DNA of 64,000 bases, from the NCBI RefSeq assembly GCF_041415945.1, contig NZ_JBGCUS010000001.1, positions 248,001 through 312,000 on the forward strand, given 5' to 3'. This stretch comes from Ancylobacter sp. IITR112. GTDB lineage: Bacteria > Pseudomonadota > Alphaproteobacteria > Rhizobiales > Xanthobacteraceae. Below the pieces are notes generated by a model. It saw only the letters and a list, made by a program, of their open reading frames with translations. It did not search any database and was not told the origin of the DNA. This document shows positions 1-8,828 of the stretch, in pieces; the stretch's first letter is position 1; each line of letters opens with the position of its first letter. Position numbers and translations under genes: made by a program.

Positions 1-288
1 GTCGTCTGCCCGCCGACCGTGATCGACCGTTCCCCCTGCGGCACCGGCACCGCCTCGCGCATGGCCATGCTGCACGGCAAGGGCGAGCTGAAGGTGGGCG
101 ACAGCTTCCGCCATGCCGGCATCCTCGACACCGTGTTCACCGGCGAGATCCATGGCGAGGCCACCGTCGGCGACCTGCCGGCGATCCGCTGCACCGTCAC
201 CGGCTCGGCCTATCTCACCGGCAGCTTCAACTTCTTCCTCGATCCCAACGACCCGTTCCAGCAGGGCTTCCGCCTCACGGGCGTCTGA
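1..288 (+). CDS. Proline racemase / 4-hydroxyproline 2-epimerase family protein, C-terminal part (5' end outside window)
   Basis: The frame is open from base 1 to a TGA at 286-288, so this is the last 95 codons of a gene that begins upstream. The fragment carries DRSPCGTGTASRM, the second catalytic-cysteine motif of the proline racemase family, with the Cys at fragment residue 13. Family members with Cys here epimerise proline or hydroxyproline, whereas the dehydratase subgroup has Thr. The first Cys lies outside the window and cannot be checked. The following aldehyde dehydrogenase starts 23 bases later in the same direction, so the two are probably co-transcribed. A second family member lies at 3504-4499. 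Confidence 0.9.
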   Translation, partial: VVCPPTVIDRSPCGTGTASRMAMLHGKGELKVGDSFRHAGILDTVFTGEIHGEATVGDLPAIRCTVTGSAYLTGSFNFFLDPNDPFQQGFRLTGV

Positions 289-311
289 GCAAGCGGGTGC
301 AGGAGAGGCTC

Positions 312-1787
312 ATGTCCCACGATTTCGACCCGAACGGCGTCACCGCCATCACCGATCACCTGATCGACGGGCGGCGCCTCGCCGGCGACGGCGCGGAAAT
401 CGCGCTCATCCGCCCGTCCGACGGCGCGGCGATCGGCACGATCCGCGCGGCGGACGAGGCGCTGGTGGACGCAGCGATGCGCAGCGCCGCCAAGGCCCGC
501 ACCGCGTCCGGCTGGGCCACCGCCACGGCGCTGGAGCGGGCGCGGGTGCTGAAGGCATGGGCCGACCTCATCGACGCGCGGCGCACCGAGCTCGGGCGGC
601 TGGAAGCGGCGACGACGACCCGGCCGGTGGCCGACGTCCTCACCCGCGACCTCGTCCGCGCGGCGGGCGCCGTGCGCTATTTCGCCGAATGGGCCGACAA
701 GATCGAGGGCTCGCTGATCGCCGGAGCGAACAGCGGCACCACCTTCCTCAAGCCGGAGCCCTATGGCGTCGTCGCCTCCATCGCCCCGTTCAACTTCCCC
801 GCCATCAACGCCATCTGGAAGTCGGCGCCGGCGCTGGTGACCGGCAATGCGGTGGTGCTGAAGCCTTCCGAGCTGACGCCCTCCTCGGCTGTCATGATCG
901 CCGAACTCGCCATCGAGGCGGGTCTGCCCGCCGGCCTGTTCAATGTGGTGCAGGGCGCCGGCGCCACCGGCTCGGCGCTGGTGTGCCACCCGCTCACGGG
1001 CAAGATCACCTTCACCGGCTCCTCCGCCACCGGCGCGCGGGTGATGGCGGATGCGGCGATGACCGGCACCAAGCCGCTCACGCTGGAACTCGGCGGCAAG
1101 ACGCCCCAGCTCGTCATGGACGACGCGCACGACCTCGACGCGCTCGCCGCCACCATCGCCGGCGGTTTCCTCGCCAATGCCGGCCAGGTCTGCACCGCCG
1201 GCACGCGGCTGATCGCGCCGCGCCGGCTGCTGGACGAACTCACCGACAAGATCATCGGCCTCGCGCAGGCGCGCGTCGCCGGCCCCACCTGGGACACGCG
1301 CGCGAGCCTGCCGCCAATCATCAGCGAGAAGCAGGCGGCGCGCATCGACCGCATGCTGGCGGAGACGGTGGCCGACGGCGCCACCGTGCTCACCGGCGGC
1401 CGGCGCTGCGCGAACATGAACGCCGGCGCCTATGTCGAGCCGACCGTGCTTTCGGGCGTGCCCGATACGTCGGTCGGCTTCCGCGAGGAATTCTTCGGCC
1501 CGGTGCTCTCCGTCTACGCCTATGACGACGAGGACGAGGCGCTGGCGATGGCCAACCATCCCAGCTACGCGCTCGCCGCCAGCCTCTACACCACAAGCGC
1601 CGCCAAGGCGCTGGCGCTGCCCGCCCGCCTCAGCGCCGGCACGGTCTGGGTCAACGGCCATGGCCGCCAGCCCGATTTCGCCACCCCGCAGGGCGGCTTC
1701 GCCGGCTCCGGCTTCGGCAAGGAAATGGGGCGCGCGGGGCTCGAAGGCTTCCTGCGCTTCAAGACCGTCTGGCTCAACCACGGCTGA
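312..1787 (+). CDS. NAD(P)-dependent aldehyde dehydrogenase
   Basis: This 491-residue protein has the complete aldehyde dehydrogenase fold. FNFP contains the oxyanion Asn, ELGGK carries the general base Glu259, and GQVCTAG carries the nucleophile Cys294, 35 residues later as in the family. I start at ATG 312 because AGGAG lies at 301-305 with 6-base spacing; a GTG at 297 in the same frame has no such site. It oxidises an aldehyde to an acid in the cytoplasm, but the substrate cannot be read from the sequence. Its place between a racemase-family gene and a GMC oxidoreductase suggests the aldehyde arises in imino-acid or alcohol catabolism. Confidence 0.93.
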   Translation: MSHDFDPNGVTAITDHLIDGRRLAGDGAEIALIRPSDGAAIGTIRAADEALVDAAMRSAAKARTASGWATATALERARVLKAWADLIDARRTELGRLEAATTTRPVADVLTRDLVRAAGAVRYFAEWADKIEGSLIAGANSGTTFLKPEPYGVVASIAPFNFPAINAIWKSAPALVTGNAVVLKPSELTPSSAVMIAELAIEAGLPAGLFNVVQGAGATGSALVCHPLTGKITFTGSSATGARVMADAAMTGTKPLTLELGGKTPQLVMDDAHDLDALAATIAGGFLANAGQVCTAGTRLIAPRRLLDELTDKIIGLAQARVAGPTWDTRASLPPIISEKQAARIDRMLAETVADGATVLTGGRRCANMNAGAYVEPTVLSGVPDTSVGFREEFFGPVLSVYAYDDEDEALAMANHPSYALAASLYTTSAAKALALPARLSAGTVWVNGHGRQPDFATPQGGFAGSGFGKEMGRAGLEGFLRFKTVWLNHG

Positions 1788-1791
1788 AAAA

Positions 1792-3489
1792 ATGTCCGAA
1801 CACGCATATGACTACATCGTCGTCGGCGGCGGCGCGGCGGGTGCCGTGCTGGCCAGCCGGCTGTCGGAAGCCTCGAACCTCAAGGTGGCGCTGATCGAGG
1901 CCGGGCGCGACACGCCGCCCGGCCTTGAGCCGGCCGACACGCTCGACGCCTATCCGATCGTCGCCTATTTCAACCGGCTCTATCACTGGCAGAACCTGTC
2001 CATCCACCTCAACGACCCCAAGCCCGGCGCGGCGGGGCGGCGCTATGAGCAGGCGCGGGTGATGGGCGGGGGCACCTCGATCAATGGCCAGTTCGCCTTT
2101 CGCGGCGTGCCCTGGGACTATGAGCACTGGCGCGAGGACGGCGCCGAGGGCTGGGGCTGGGACGATGTGCTGCCCTATTTCCGCAAGCTCGAAACCGACC
2201 TCGATTATGGCGACAGCCAGCTCCATGGCAGCCACGGCCCGCTGCCGCTGCGCCGCATCCCGGAACAGGACTGGTCGCCCTTCGCCAAAACCGTGGCGAA
2301 GGTGCTCGACAAGAAGGGCGTGCCCAATATCCGGGACCATAACGGCGTCTTCGACGACGGCTATTTCCCGATGACCATCAACAATGTGGAGGGAAAGCGC
2401 GTTTCCACCGCCCGCGCCTATCTCACCCGCGAGGTGCGCGCCCGGCCGAACCTCACCATTCTCGCCGAAACCGAGATGACGGAGCTGCTGTTCGAGGGAA
2501 GCCGCGTCACCGGGCTGAAGGCGCAGGGGCCGCAGGGGCCGGTGACCCTCACCGCGCGCGAGGTGATCCTCTCCACCGGCGCGCTGCAGACCCCGGCGCA
2601 TCTGATGCGCGCCGGCATCGGCCCGGCGGCGCATCTCAAAGAGTTCGGCCTCAATGTGCGGGCGGACCGGCCGGGCGTCGGTCAGAACCTGCAGGACCAC
2701 CCGATGGTGGCCTTCGCCGCCTATCTGCCGAAATCCGCGCGCCTGCCGGCCAGCCAGCGCCGCCACATCCAGCTCGGCTATCGCTACTCGTCCGGCCTGC
2801 CGGACACCACGCCGGGCGACATGTTCGTGCTGCCGTCCAACCGCGCCGCCTGGCACCCGCTGGGCCGGCGGCTGGCCTCCATCCTCGTCTGCGTCAACCG
2901 GCCCTATTCCACCGGCGAGGTGCGGCTGCAGGGACGCGACGCCGCGACCGCGCCCTTCGTCAATTTCCGCCAGCTTTCCGATGAGCGCGACCTCGCGCGG
3001 CTGGAGGACGGCATGCACCGGCTGTGGGGCATCGTCACCGATCCGGCGATGAACGGCGTGATCGAGAGCATCTTCCCCGCCACCTTCTCCGAGCGCGTGC
3101 GCAAGCTCGGGGCGGTCAGCCGCACCAACTGGTTCATGACGCTGATGGCCGCCGGCATCATGGGCACCGGCCCGCTGGCGCGCAAACTGATGATCGAGAA
3201 CATCATCACCCCCGGCCTCAAGGCAGGCGAGATGATGGCCGACCGCGAGGGGCTGCGCGCCTGGATCCGCGAGAATGCCTGCGGAAGCTGGCACGCTTCC
3301 GGCACCTGCCGCATCGGCCGCCCGGACGATCCGCGCGCCGTGGTCGACAGCGCCGCGCGGGTGATCGGCGTCGAGGGGCTGCGCGTGGTCGATGCCTCGA
3401 TCATGCCGGCGGTCATCAGCGCCAACACCATGCTGACGACGATCATGGCCGGCGAGAAGATCGCCGACACCATCAAGTCCGGCCGCTAG
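1792..3489 (+). CDS. GMC-family FAD-dependent oxidoreductase (choline dehydrogenase-like)
   Basis: The 565-residue protein opens with the FAD Rossmann motif VVGGGAAGAVLASRLSE. It carries the GMC signature GGGTSINGQFAFRG near residue 85 and a second signature around STGALQTPAHLMRAGIGP. The C-terminus holds HASGT with the active-site His, then an Asn in PAVISANTM. GMC enzymes oxidise primary or secondary alcohols to aldehydes or ketones using FAD. The gene starts 5 bases after the aldehyde dehydrogenase stop, so an alcohol to aldehyde to acid sequence is natural. The substrate is unknown: choline-like and polyol-like enzymes share these motifs. ATG 1792 is the first start in the frame that keeps the Rossmann fold at the N-terminus. 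Confidence 0.92.
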   Translation: MSEHAYDYIVVGGGAAGAVLASRLSEASNLKVALIEAGRDTPPGLEPADTLDAYPIVAYFNRLYHWQNLSIHLNDPKPGAAGRRYEQARVMGGGTSINGQFAFRGVPWDYEHWREDGAEGWGWDDVLPYFRKLETDLDYGDSQLHGSHGPLPLRRIPEQDWSPFAKTVAKVLDKKGVPNIRDHNGVFDDGYFPMTINNVEGKRVSTARAYLTREVRARPNLTILAETEMTELLFEGSRVTGLKAQGPQGPVTLTAREVILSTGALQTPAHLMRAGIGPAAHLKEFGLNVRADRPGVGQNLQDHPMVAFAAYLPKSARLPASQRRHIQLGYRYSSGLPDTTPGDMFVLPSNRAAWHPLGRRLASILVCVNRPYSTGEVRLQGRDAATAPFVNFRQLSDERDLARLEDGMHRLWGIVTDPAMNGVIESIFPATFSERVRKLGAVSRTNWFMTLMAAGIMGTGPLARKLMIENIITPGLKAGEMMADREGLRAWIRENACGSWHASGTCRIGRPDDPRAVVDSAARVIGVEGLRVVDASIMPAVISANTMLTTIMAGEKIADTIKSGR

Positions 3490-3503
3490 CAAAGGGCCCC
3501 GCC

Positions 3504-4499
3504 ATGACGATGAGGCGCTGGATTTCCACCATCGACAGCCACACGGCGGGGCACCCCACCCGCGTCGTCACCGGTGGCGTGCCCCCGCTCAAGGGCGACA
3601 CGGTGGAGGCGCGGGCGGAGGATTTCCGCGCCCGCTTCGATCCGCTGCGCACCTTCCTGCTGCATGAACCGCGCGGCCATGCGGCGATGGTGGGCGTTGT
3701 CATGACGGAAAGCACGCGGGCGGATTTCGGCGCCTTCTTCCTCGGCAGCTACAAATATCTGGAGATGTGCGGCCATGCGACGATCGGGCTCGCGGTCACG
3801 CTCGACCATATGGGGCTGATCGGCCCTGCGGACGCGCCGCACTCCTCCTTCACGCTGGAAGTGCCGGCCGGCATCATCACCGTGCATGTGAAGCGCGAGC
3901 AGGGGATGGTTGCCGCCGTCACCTTCGAGAATGTCCCGGCCCATGTCGCCGCCTGCAATGTGCTTGTCACCGCCGCCGGCGTGAATGTCAGTGCCGATGT
4001 GGTGTGGGGCGGCAATTGGTACGGCCTCATCGCCGCCCGCGCCGCCGGGGTGGAACTGGCGCCGTCCGGCGTGTCGCATGCCATGGCGGTTGGCGCGGCG
4101 CTGAAGGCGGCGCTCAACGCCAAGATCACCGCCGGCGCGGTGCCCGGCGCCTCGCGCCCGGTCGATTCCATCCTGTTCTACGAGACCGAGGCGGACGACG
4201 AGGGGCTGGTGAGCCGCCAGCTCGTGGTGCTGGAATCCAACAAGTTCGACCGCTCGCCCTGCGGCACCGGCTCTTCCGCCCGGCTGGCGCAGATGGTGGC
4301 GCGCGGCGAACTGCGCCTCGACCAGCCGATCCGCACCCGCAACATCCTTGGCGTCGATTTCACCGCCACCGCGCGGGCGGTCGACGGCCAACCGGGAGCC
4401 ATCGCGCCGCATATTGTCGGCCTCGCCCACATCACCGGCGAGCACCGTTTCGTGCTGGCGGCGGGCGATCCTCTGCCCGACGGCTTCCTCTGCCGCTGA
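3504..4499 (+). CDS. Proline racemase family protein, probable hydroxyproline 2-epimerase
   Basis: The 331-residue protein is full length for the family. It begins with the conserved DSHTAGHPTRVV stretch, then MCGHATIG with Cys89, and finally DRSPCGTGSSARL with Cys253. Both cysteines of the two-base mechanism are therefore present, which favours an epimerase or racemase over the trans-3-hydroxyproline dehydratase subgroup, where the second Cys is Thr. In known pathways such an enzyme turns trans-4-hydroxy-L-proline into the cis-D form. It lies 14 bases after the GMC gene. It is a second copy beside the partial gene at 1-288, so the two may handle different isomers or substrates. Confidence 0.88.
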   Translation: MTMRRWISTIDSHTAGHPTRVVTGGVPPLKGDTVEARAEDFRARFDPLRTFLLHEPRGHAAMVGVVMTESTRADFGAFFLGSYKYLEMCGHATIGLAVTLDHMGLIGPADAPHSSFTLEVPAGIITVHVKREQGMVAAVTFENVPAHVAACNVLVTAAGVNVSADVVWGGNWYGLIAARAAGVELAPSGVSHAMAVGAALKAALNAKITAGAVPGASRPVDSILFYETEADDEGLVSRQLVVLESNKFDRSPCGTGSSARLAQMVARGELRLDQPIRTRNILGVDFTATARAVDGQPGAIAPHIVGLAHITGEHRFVLAAGDPLPDGFLCR

Positions 4500-4537
4500 C
4501 GCCGACACGCATTTCTTTTCAGGCACCGGAGACCCCC

Positions 4538-5992
4538 ATGACCGACCTTTCCACCTATGATGAAACCATTGAGCTGCTGATCGACGGCACCTGGTGCCAG
4601 GGCTCCGAGGGCAAGAGCGAGGCGCTGGAAAACCCGGCGACGGGCGAGGTGCTCGCCACCGTGCCGCACGCCTCCGACGCCGATCTCGCCCGCGCGCTCG
4701 ACGCCGCCCAGCGCGGCTTCAAGGTCTGGAAGGCGATGACCGCGCAGGCGCGCTACACGCTGATGATGAAGGCCGCCGACCTCATCGAGGCGCGCAAGGA
4801 GCGCATCGGCCGCCTCCTGACGCTGGAGAACGGCAAGCCGCTCGGCGAAGCCGTGCCGGAGGTGCAGTTCGCCGCCGATGCCACCCGCTGGTACGCGGAA
4901 GAAGGCAAGCGCGCCTATGGCCGCATCGTGCCCGCCCGCATGGCCAATGTCCGCCAGATGGTGCTGAAGGAGCCGGTCGGCCCGGTGGTGGCCTTCGCCG
5001 CCTGGAACTTTCCGTCCTCCAACGTCATCCGCAAGATCGCCGGCGCGCTCGGCGCGGGCTGCTCGATCATCATCAAGCCGGCGGAAGAGACGCCCGGCAC
5101 GGCGGTCGCCATCGCCCGCTGCTTCCAGGAGGCCGGCCTGCCGGCGGGCGTGCTGAATATGGTGTTCGGCGCGCCGGCCCATGTCAGCCGCGTGCTGCTG
5201 GCCTCGCCGATCCCGAAGGCGGTGACGCTCACCGGCTCCACCGCCGTGGGCAAGGAACTCGCCCGGCTCTCCGCCGATACGCTCAAGCGCTGCACCATGG
5301 AGCTGGGTGGTCATGCGCCCGTCATCGTCCATGGCGATGCCGATCTGGAGCTGGCCGCCCGCACGCTGGTGGCGTTCAAGTTCCGCAATGCCGGCCAGGT
5401 CTGCACCTCGCCGACCCGCTTCTTCATCCATGAATCGCTGTACCAGCCCTTCGTCGCCCGCTTCGTCGAACTGGCCTCGGCGCTGAAGGTCGGCAACGGC
5501 CTCGACGCTGGCACCAATATGGGCCCGATGATCGCCCGCCGCCGGCTGGCCGTGATGGAGGAACTGGTGAACGACGCCGTCGCCAAGGGCGCGAGCCTGA
5601 AGCTGGGCGGCACGCGCGTCGGCAATCAGGGCCACTTCTTCGCCCCGACCGTGCTCGCCGACGTGCCGGCCGATGCGGCGATCATGTCGAACGAGCCCTT
5701 CGGCCCCATCGCCCCTCTCACCTCTTTCGCGGGCTTCGACGAGGTGATCGAGCGCGCCAATGCGCTGCCCTATGGCCTCGCCTCCTTCGTCTTCACCCGT
5801 TCCGGCGCGCTGGCGGCGCGCACGGAAGAAGCGCTCGATGCCGGCCTTGTCGGCGTCAACCACATGGCGGTGTCGACGCCGGAAACGCCCTTCGGCGGTG
5901 TCAACGAATCCGGCTATGGCTCGGAAAGCGGCATCGAGGGGCTCGACGCCTTCCTGCGCACCAAGTTCGTCACCGAGCTGGCGGCGCTCTGA
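4538..5992 (+). CDS. Aldehyde dehydrogenase of the succinate/2-oxoglutarate semialdehyde type
   Basis: This 484-residue protein has the length and N-terminal pattern (LIDGTWCQGSEGK, ENPATGEVLATVPHA) of succinate-semialdehyde dehydrogenases. The general base is Glu255 in ELGGHAPVIV and the nucleophile is Cys289 in GQVCTSPTR. In hydroxyproline catabolism the matching enzyme oxidises 2-oxoglutarate semialdehyde to 2-oxoglutarate, and the neighbouring epimerase-type gene makes that the favoured guess. A GabD-like role in 4-aminobutyrate breakdown is an alternative. It closes the plus-strand run; a GC-rich hairpin follows at 5998-6029. No D-amino-acid oxidase or hydroxypyrroline carboxylate deaminase is visible in the window. 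Confidence 0.9.
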   Translation: MTDLSTYDETIELLIDGTWCQGSEGKSEALENPATGEVLATVPHASDADLARALDAAQRGFKVWKAMTAQARYTLMMKAADLIEARKERIGRLLTLENGKPLGEAVPEVQFAADATRWYAEEGKRAYGRIVPARMANVRQMVLKEPVGPVVAFAAWNFPSSNVIRKIAGALGAGCSIIIKPAEETPGTAVAIARCFQEAGLPAGVLNMVFGAPAHVSRVLLASPIPKAVTLTGSTAVGKELARLSADTLKRCTMELGGHAPVIVHGDADLELAARTLVAFKFRNAGQVCTSPTRFFIHESLYQPFVARFVELASALKVGNGLDAGTNMGPMIARRRLAVMEELVNDAVAKGASLKLGGTRVGNQGHFFAPTVLADVPADAAIMSNEPFGPIAPLTSFAGFDEVIERANALPYGLASFVFTRSGALAARTEEALDAGLVGVNHMAVSTPETPFGGVNESGYGSESGIEGLDAFLRTKFVTELAAL

Positions 5993-5997
5993 GCGGT

Positions 5998-6029
5998 GGG
6001 CGGGCGGATCGCGCACGCTCCGCCCGCCC
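5998..6029. terminator. GC-rich hairpin after the aldehyde dehydrogenase gene
   Basis: GGGCGGGCGGA (5998-6008) is followed after a 10-base loop by its exact reverse complement (6019-6029). It sits 6 bases after the stop at 5992 and between convergent genes. No T-run follows, so it may stabilise the 3' end or act with Rho rather than as a classic intrinsic terminator. Confidence 0.5.
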
Positions 6030-6049
6030 CGCGCCGGGAGCCATTCCCG

Positions 6050-6113
6050 CAAAAGCGCCGAGCGGTTTGCGACAGGAATTGCGTATAATCAGAGAGTTAG
6101 AGCATTTCTAGCC
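6050..6113. repeat. Possible degenerate copy of a Rhizobiales extragenic repeat
   Basis: The stretch contains GGAATTGCGTATAATCAGAG followed by AGTTAGAGCATTTCTAG. Parts (AATTGCGT and AGAGCATTT) match the reverse complement of the element at 60905-60973. This type of AGAGCATTTT element recurs between genes in Rhizobiales genomes. The copy is short and imperfect, and its right end runs into the last codons of the DUF1275 gene. Confidence 0.35.
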
Positions 6114-6797
6114 CTTGCCCCCGGCGGGCGCCGCCGGGGGCGGCAGCATATAGATTTCCATAACCGCCACCAGCGGCGGCAGCAGGAAGCACCACATTCC
6201 CGCCAGCAGATACAGCACCGCCGCTATGGTGCAGCCGGCGGCGAAGCTGGCGAGGAAGACGCCGAAGCGGCGCAGCCGCGTGCGCACCTGCCCGTGATCG
6301 GCGCCGGGATGCGGCTTCCAGACATGAGTCACGTCGAGCAAGAGCTGGGTGATGGTGCCGGTCATCACGGTGGAGGGCGGCGCATCGGTAAGGTGGGTGC
6401 GGTGCAGCGCGTTCTGCAGCGCCATGGCGCTCACCAGCGTCATGCCCATCATGATGGCATTGGGCGTATCGGCCGCCAGCGGCGCGCCGAGCTGGATCGC
6501 CACCAGCGCCGCATGGGCGAGCAGGATCAGCTTCGCCGCCATCAGGATGCGGAAATCGTCATAGCCCCGCGTCACCAGCGCCCGGCTCAGCAGCCGCGCG
6601 GCGATGACGACGAGGCAGAACACCGGGATCGCGATGATTTTCGAGATCGAGGGCATCCGCCCTTCCGCGATGGCGGCGGCGAAGGTGACGAGATTGCCGG
6701 TCACATGCGCGGCGAACAGCCCGTGCAGGGCGACGAAGCCGGCTGTGTCGATGAAGCCGGCATTGAAGCAGAGCAGGCCGGGCAGAACATATTTCAT
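6108..6797 (-). CDS. DUF1275 (YoaK-like) integral membrane protein
   Basis: The 229-residue protein is strongly hydrophobic with about six membrane segments. It begins MKYVLPGLLCFNAGFIDTAG, which fits the DUF1275 family, whose hallmark is an early G-x-x-D-A/T-x-G stretch followed by GLFAAHVTGNLV. Function is unknown for the family. I use ATG 6797 because GGGAG precedes it at a suitable distance; the extra upstream residues of the open frame are Arg/Cys-rich and unlike family members. It is downstream of the Pot-type importer on the same strand, separated by 87 bases, so it may be transcribed with it but need not share its function. Confidence 0.85.
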   Translation of the reverse strand: MKYVLPGLLCFNAGFIDTAGFVALHGLFAAHVTGNLVTFAAAIAEGRMPSISKIIAIPVFCLVVIAARLLSRALVTRGYDDFRILMAAKLILLAHAALVAIQLGAPLAADTPNAIMMGMTLVSAMALQNALHRTHLTDAPPSTVMTGTITQLLLDVTHVWKPHPGADHGQVRTRLRRFGVFLASFAAGCTIAAVLYLLAGMWCFLLPPLVAVMEIYMLPPPAAPAGGKG

Positions 6798-6884
6798 GGA
6801 CGACTCCCGCCGGTAGAAGCAGGCCCGGCGGGTCAATCCATATCTCCGGCACGCGGCGGCGGCGAGAGGGGAGGGGCGCGGTGC

Positions 6885-7988
6885 TCAGTGCGCCGCCAGC
6901 AGCACCGCCTCGCCGAGATCGAGCACCAGCGCGACCGGCGCGCCGACCGGGTGCGCGCCGACAATATCGGCGCCGGTCACCCGGGTCTCGACCAGGCCGA
7001 GCCCCGCCACCTCCACCCGGGTGATGGTGTGCGAGCCCTGATAGATATGCGCCGCCACCACGCCCTGCACGATATTGGCGCCCTCTTCGCCCGGCCGCGC
7101 CGGGCGCACATGTTCCGGGCGCAGAAAGGCGCGCACCTCGGCCCCATGGCCGAAGCCCCAATGCGGCTGCGCCGGCGCGGTGAGCCGCCCCGCGCCGGGC
7201 AGCACCAGCGCCGCCTCCGCCCCAGCGCGCTCATAGCGCGCCACCGGCAGGGCGTTGATCTCGCCGATGAAGGAGGCGACGAAGCCATTGGCCGGCGTGC
7301 GGTAGAGCTCGATCGGCGTCGCCACCTGCTGCACCTCGCCCCGGTTCATCACCACGATGCGGTCGGACAGGCTCAGCGCCTCGCCCTGGTCATGGGTGAC
7401 GAAAATGGTGGTGAGCCCGGTCTTGCGGTGCAGTTCCGACAATTCGACCTGCATCTGCGCCCGCAGATTCTTGTCGAGCGCGGAGAGCGGTTCGTCGAGC
7501 AGCAGCACCTTGGGGCGGATGACGGTGGCGCGGGCGAGCGCGACGCGCTGGCGCTGGCCGCCGGAAAGCTGGCTTACCCGCCGCTCCTCGAAGCCTTCCA
7601 GCTTCATCATCGCGATGGCGCGGCGCACCTCGTTCGCGATCTCCGCCTTGGGCAGTTTGCGCATGCGCAGGCCGAAGGCGATGTTGTCGAACACGTTCAT
7701 ATGCGGAAACAGCGCATAGGACTGGAACACCATGCCGATGTCGCGCCGGTAGGGTTCCACCTCGGTGATGTCGACGCCGTCGACCACGATCTTGCCGGCG
7801 GTGGGGGTAAGGAAACCGGCGATCATGCCGAGCAGGGTCGACTTGCCGCAGCCGGAGGGGCCGAGCAGGGTCAGGAACTCGCCCTGGCCGATGGTCAGCG
7901 ACACATCGGCGACGCCGACGGCGCTGCCGAATTCCTTGCGGACACGGACCAGCTCGACGGCGGCGGGGGCGGGGCTTGGGGCGGTCAT
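6885..7988 (-). CDS. ABC importer ATPase, PotA-type
   Basis: The 367-residue ATPase has Walker A GPSGCGKST, the signature LSGGQRQRVALARA, Walker B VLLLDEPLSALD and a switch His in FVTHDQ. A C-terminal regulatory TOBE region of about 120 residues follows. This is the layout of PotA/spermidine- and Fe3+-type importers. It is the last component gene of the importer, which reads substrate-binding protein, two permeases, ATPase. It powers the two permeases at 8017-9686. The overall family is clear, but PotA-like systems carry polyamines, amino-acid derivatives and other small cationic compounds, so the substrate is open. Confidence 0.93.
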   Translation of the reverse strand: MTAPSPAPAAVELVRVRKEFGSAVGVADVSLTIGQGEFLTLLGPSGCGKSTLLGMIAGFLTPTAGKIVVDGVDITEVEPYRRDIGMVFQSYALFPHMNVFDNIAFGLRMRKLPKAEIANEVRRAIAMMKLEGFEERRVSQLSGGQRQRVALARATVIRPKVLLLDEPLSALDKNLRAQMQVELSELHRKTGLTTIFVTHDQGEALSLSDRIVVMNRGEVQQVATPIELYRTPANGFVASFIGEINALPVARYERAGAEAALVLPGAGRLTAPAQPHWGFGHGAEVRAFLRPEHVRPARPGEEGANIVQGVVAAHIYQGSHTITRVEVAGLGLVETRVTGADIVGAHPVGAPVALVLDLGEAVLLAAH

Positions 7989-8016
7989 GGGCGTCGGCTC
8001 TCCGGCAGGCAGTCAG

Positions 8017-8817
8017 TTAGTGCGTGTCGATCGCCAGCACCCGGCGCAGGCCGAAGGCGCGGTCGGCGATGAACATGATGAGGGTGGTGGCGATGATCAG
8101 CAGCGCCGAAATCGCCGAAACGGTCGGGTCGGCATATTCGCGGATGTAATTATACATGGCGACCGGCAGCGTCTGGGTCCGGCTGCCCGTGACATAGAGC
8201 GAGGCGGTGAACTCGGTCAGCGACAGCACGGCGGCGATCAGCCAGCCGCCCGCCATGCCCGGCAGCACCAGCGGCAACTCGATGCGGGTGAGCACATGAA
8301 AGGGCGAGGCGCCGAGATTCGCGGCGGCGCGGGAGAGATCGGGGTCGATGGCGGCGAGGCTGACATAGACCGCGCGCGTCACGAACGGCATCACCAGCAC
8401 CATATGCGCCAGCACGATCATGCTGTAGCCCTGCTGCACCCCCAGCGCCCCGCCCAGCAGCAGGAAGCCGAAGCCCAGGGTGAAATGCGGGATGATCAAC
8501 GGCGACCACAGCACCGCCTCCAGCACCCCGCGCCCGCGAAATTCATAGCGGTGGACCAGCCAGGCAAAGGCCGAGCCGACGACCAGCGCTAGCGTCGAGG
8601 CGAGCGAGGTGACGATCAGCCCGTTCTTGAAGGCGCGCTGGAAGTCCGGATAGGTCAGCGCCTTCTCGTACCACTGGAACGAGACGCCCTCGGGCGGAAA
8701 GGCGAGGATCTCGGTCGGGTTCACCGAGGTCATCAGCACGACCAGCGTCGGCAGCGTCATATAGGTGAGGATGGCGACGACGAGGCTCCAGAAGCCGAAT
8801 GAGCGCAGGGATTTCAT
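8017..8817 (-). CDS. ABC importer permease, PotC-type
   Basis: The 266-residue protein has about six membrane segments and the EAA-like cytoplasmic loop RAAANLGASPFHVLTRIEL, which docks onto the ATPase. Its N-terminus (KSLRSFGFWSLVVAILTYM) and length fit the second permease of Pot-type importers. Two in-frame ATGs lie at 8823 and 8817. I choose 8817 because AGGAGG lies 6 bases before it and directly abuts the upstream ATG. It starts 11 bases after the partner permease stop, so translation is probably coupled. Confidence 0.92.
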   Translation of the reverse strand: MKSLRSFGFWSLVVAILTYMTLPTLVVLMTSVNPTEILAFPPEGVSFQWYEKALTYPDFQRAFKNGLIVTSLASTLALVVGSAFAWLVHRYEFRGRGVLEAVLWSPLIIPHFTLGFGFLLLGGALGVQQGYSMIVLAHMVLVMPFVTRAVYVSLAAIDPDLSRAAANLGASPFHVLTRIELPLVLPGMAGGWLIAAVLSLTEFTASLYVTGSRTQTLPVAMYNYIREYADPTVSAISALLIIATTLIMFIADRAFGLRRVLAIDTH

Positions 8818-8828
8818 GTGCATCCTCC

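Noticed and set aside
210..1781. Long minus-strand open frame antisense to the aldehyde dehydrogenase (others at 1774-3492, 4178-6052, 13968-16037, 27536-29176, 53328-55298)
   Set aside because: These products are rich in Arg, His, Gly and Ala with no family features. They are GC-rich mirror frames of well-supported genes.
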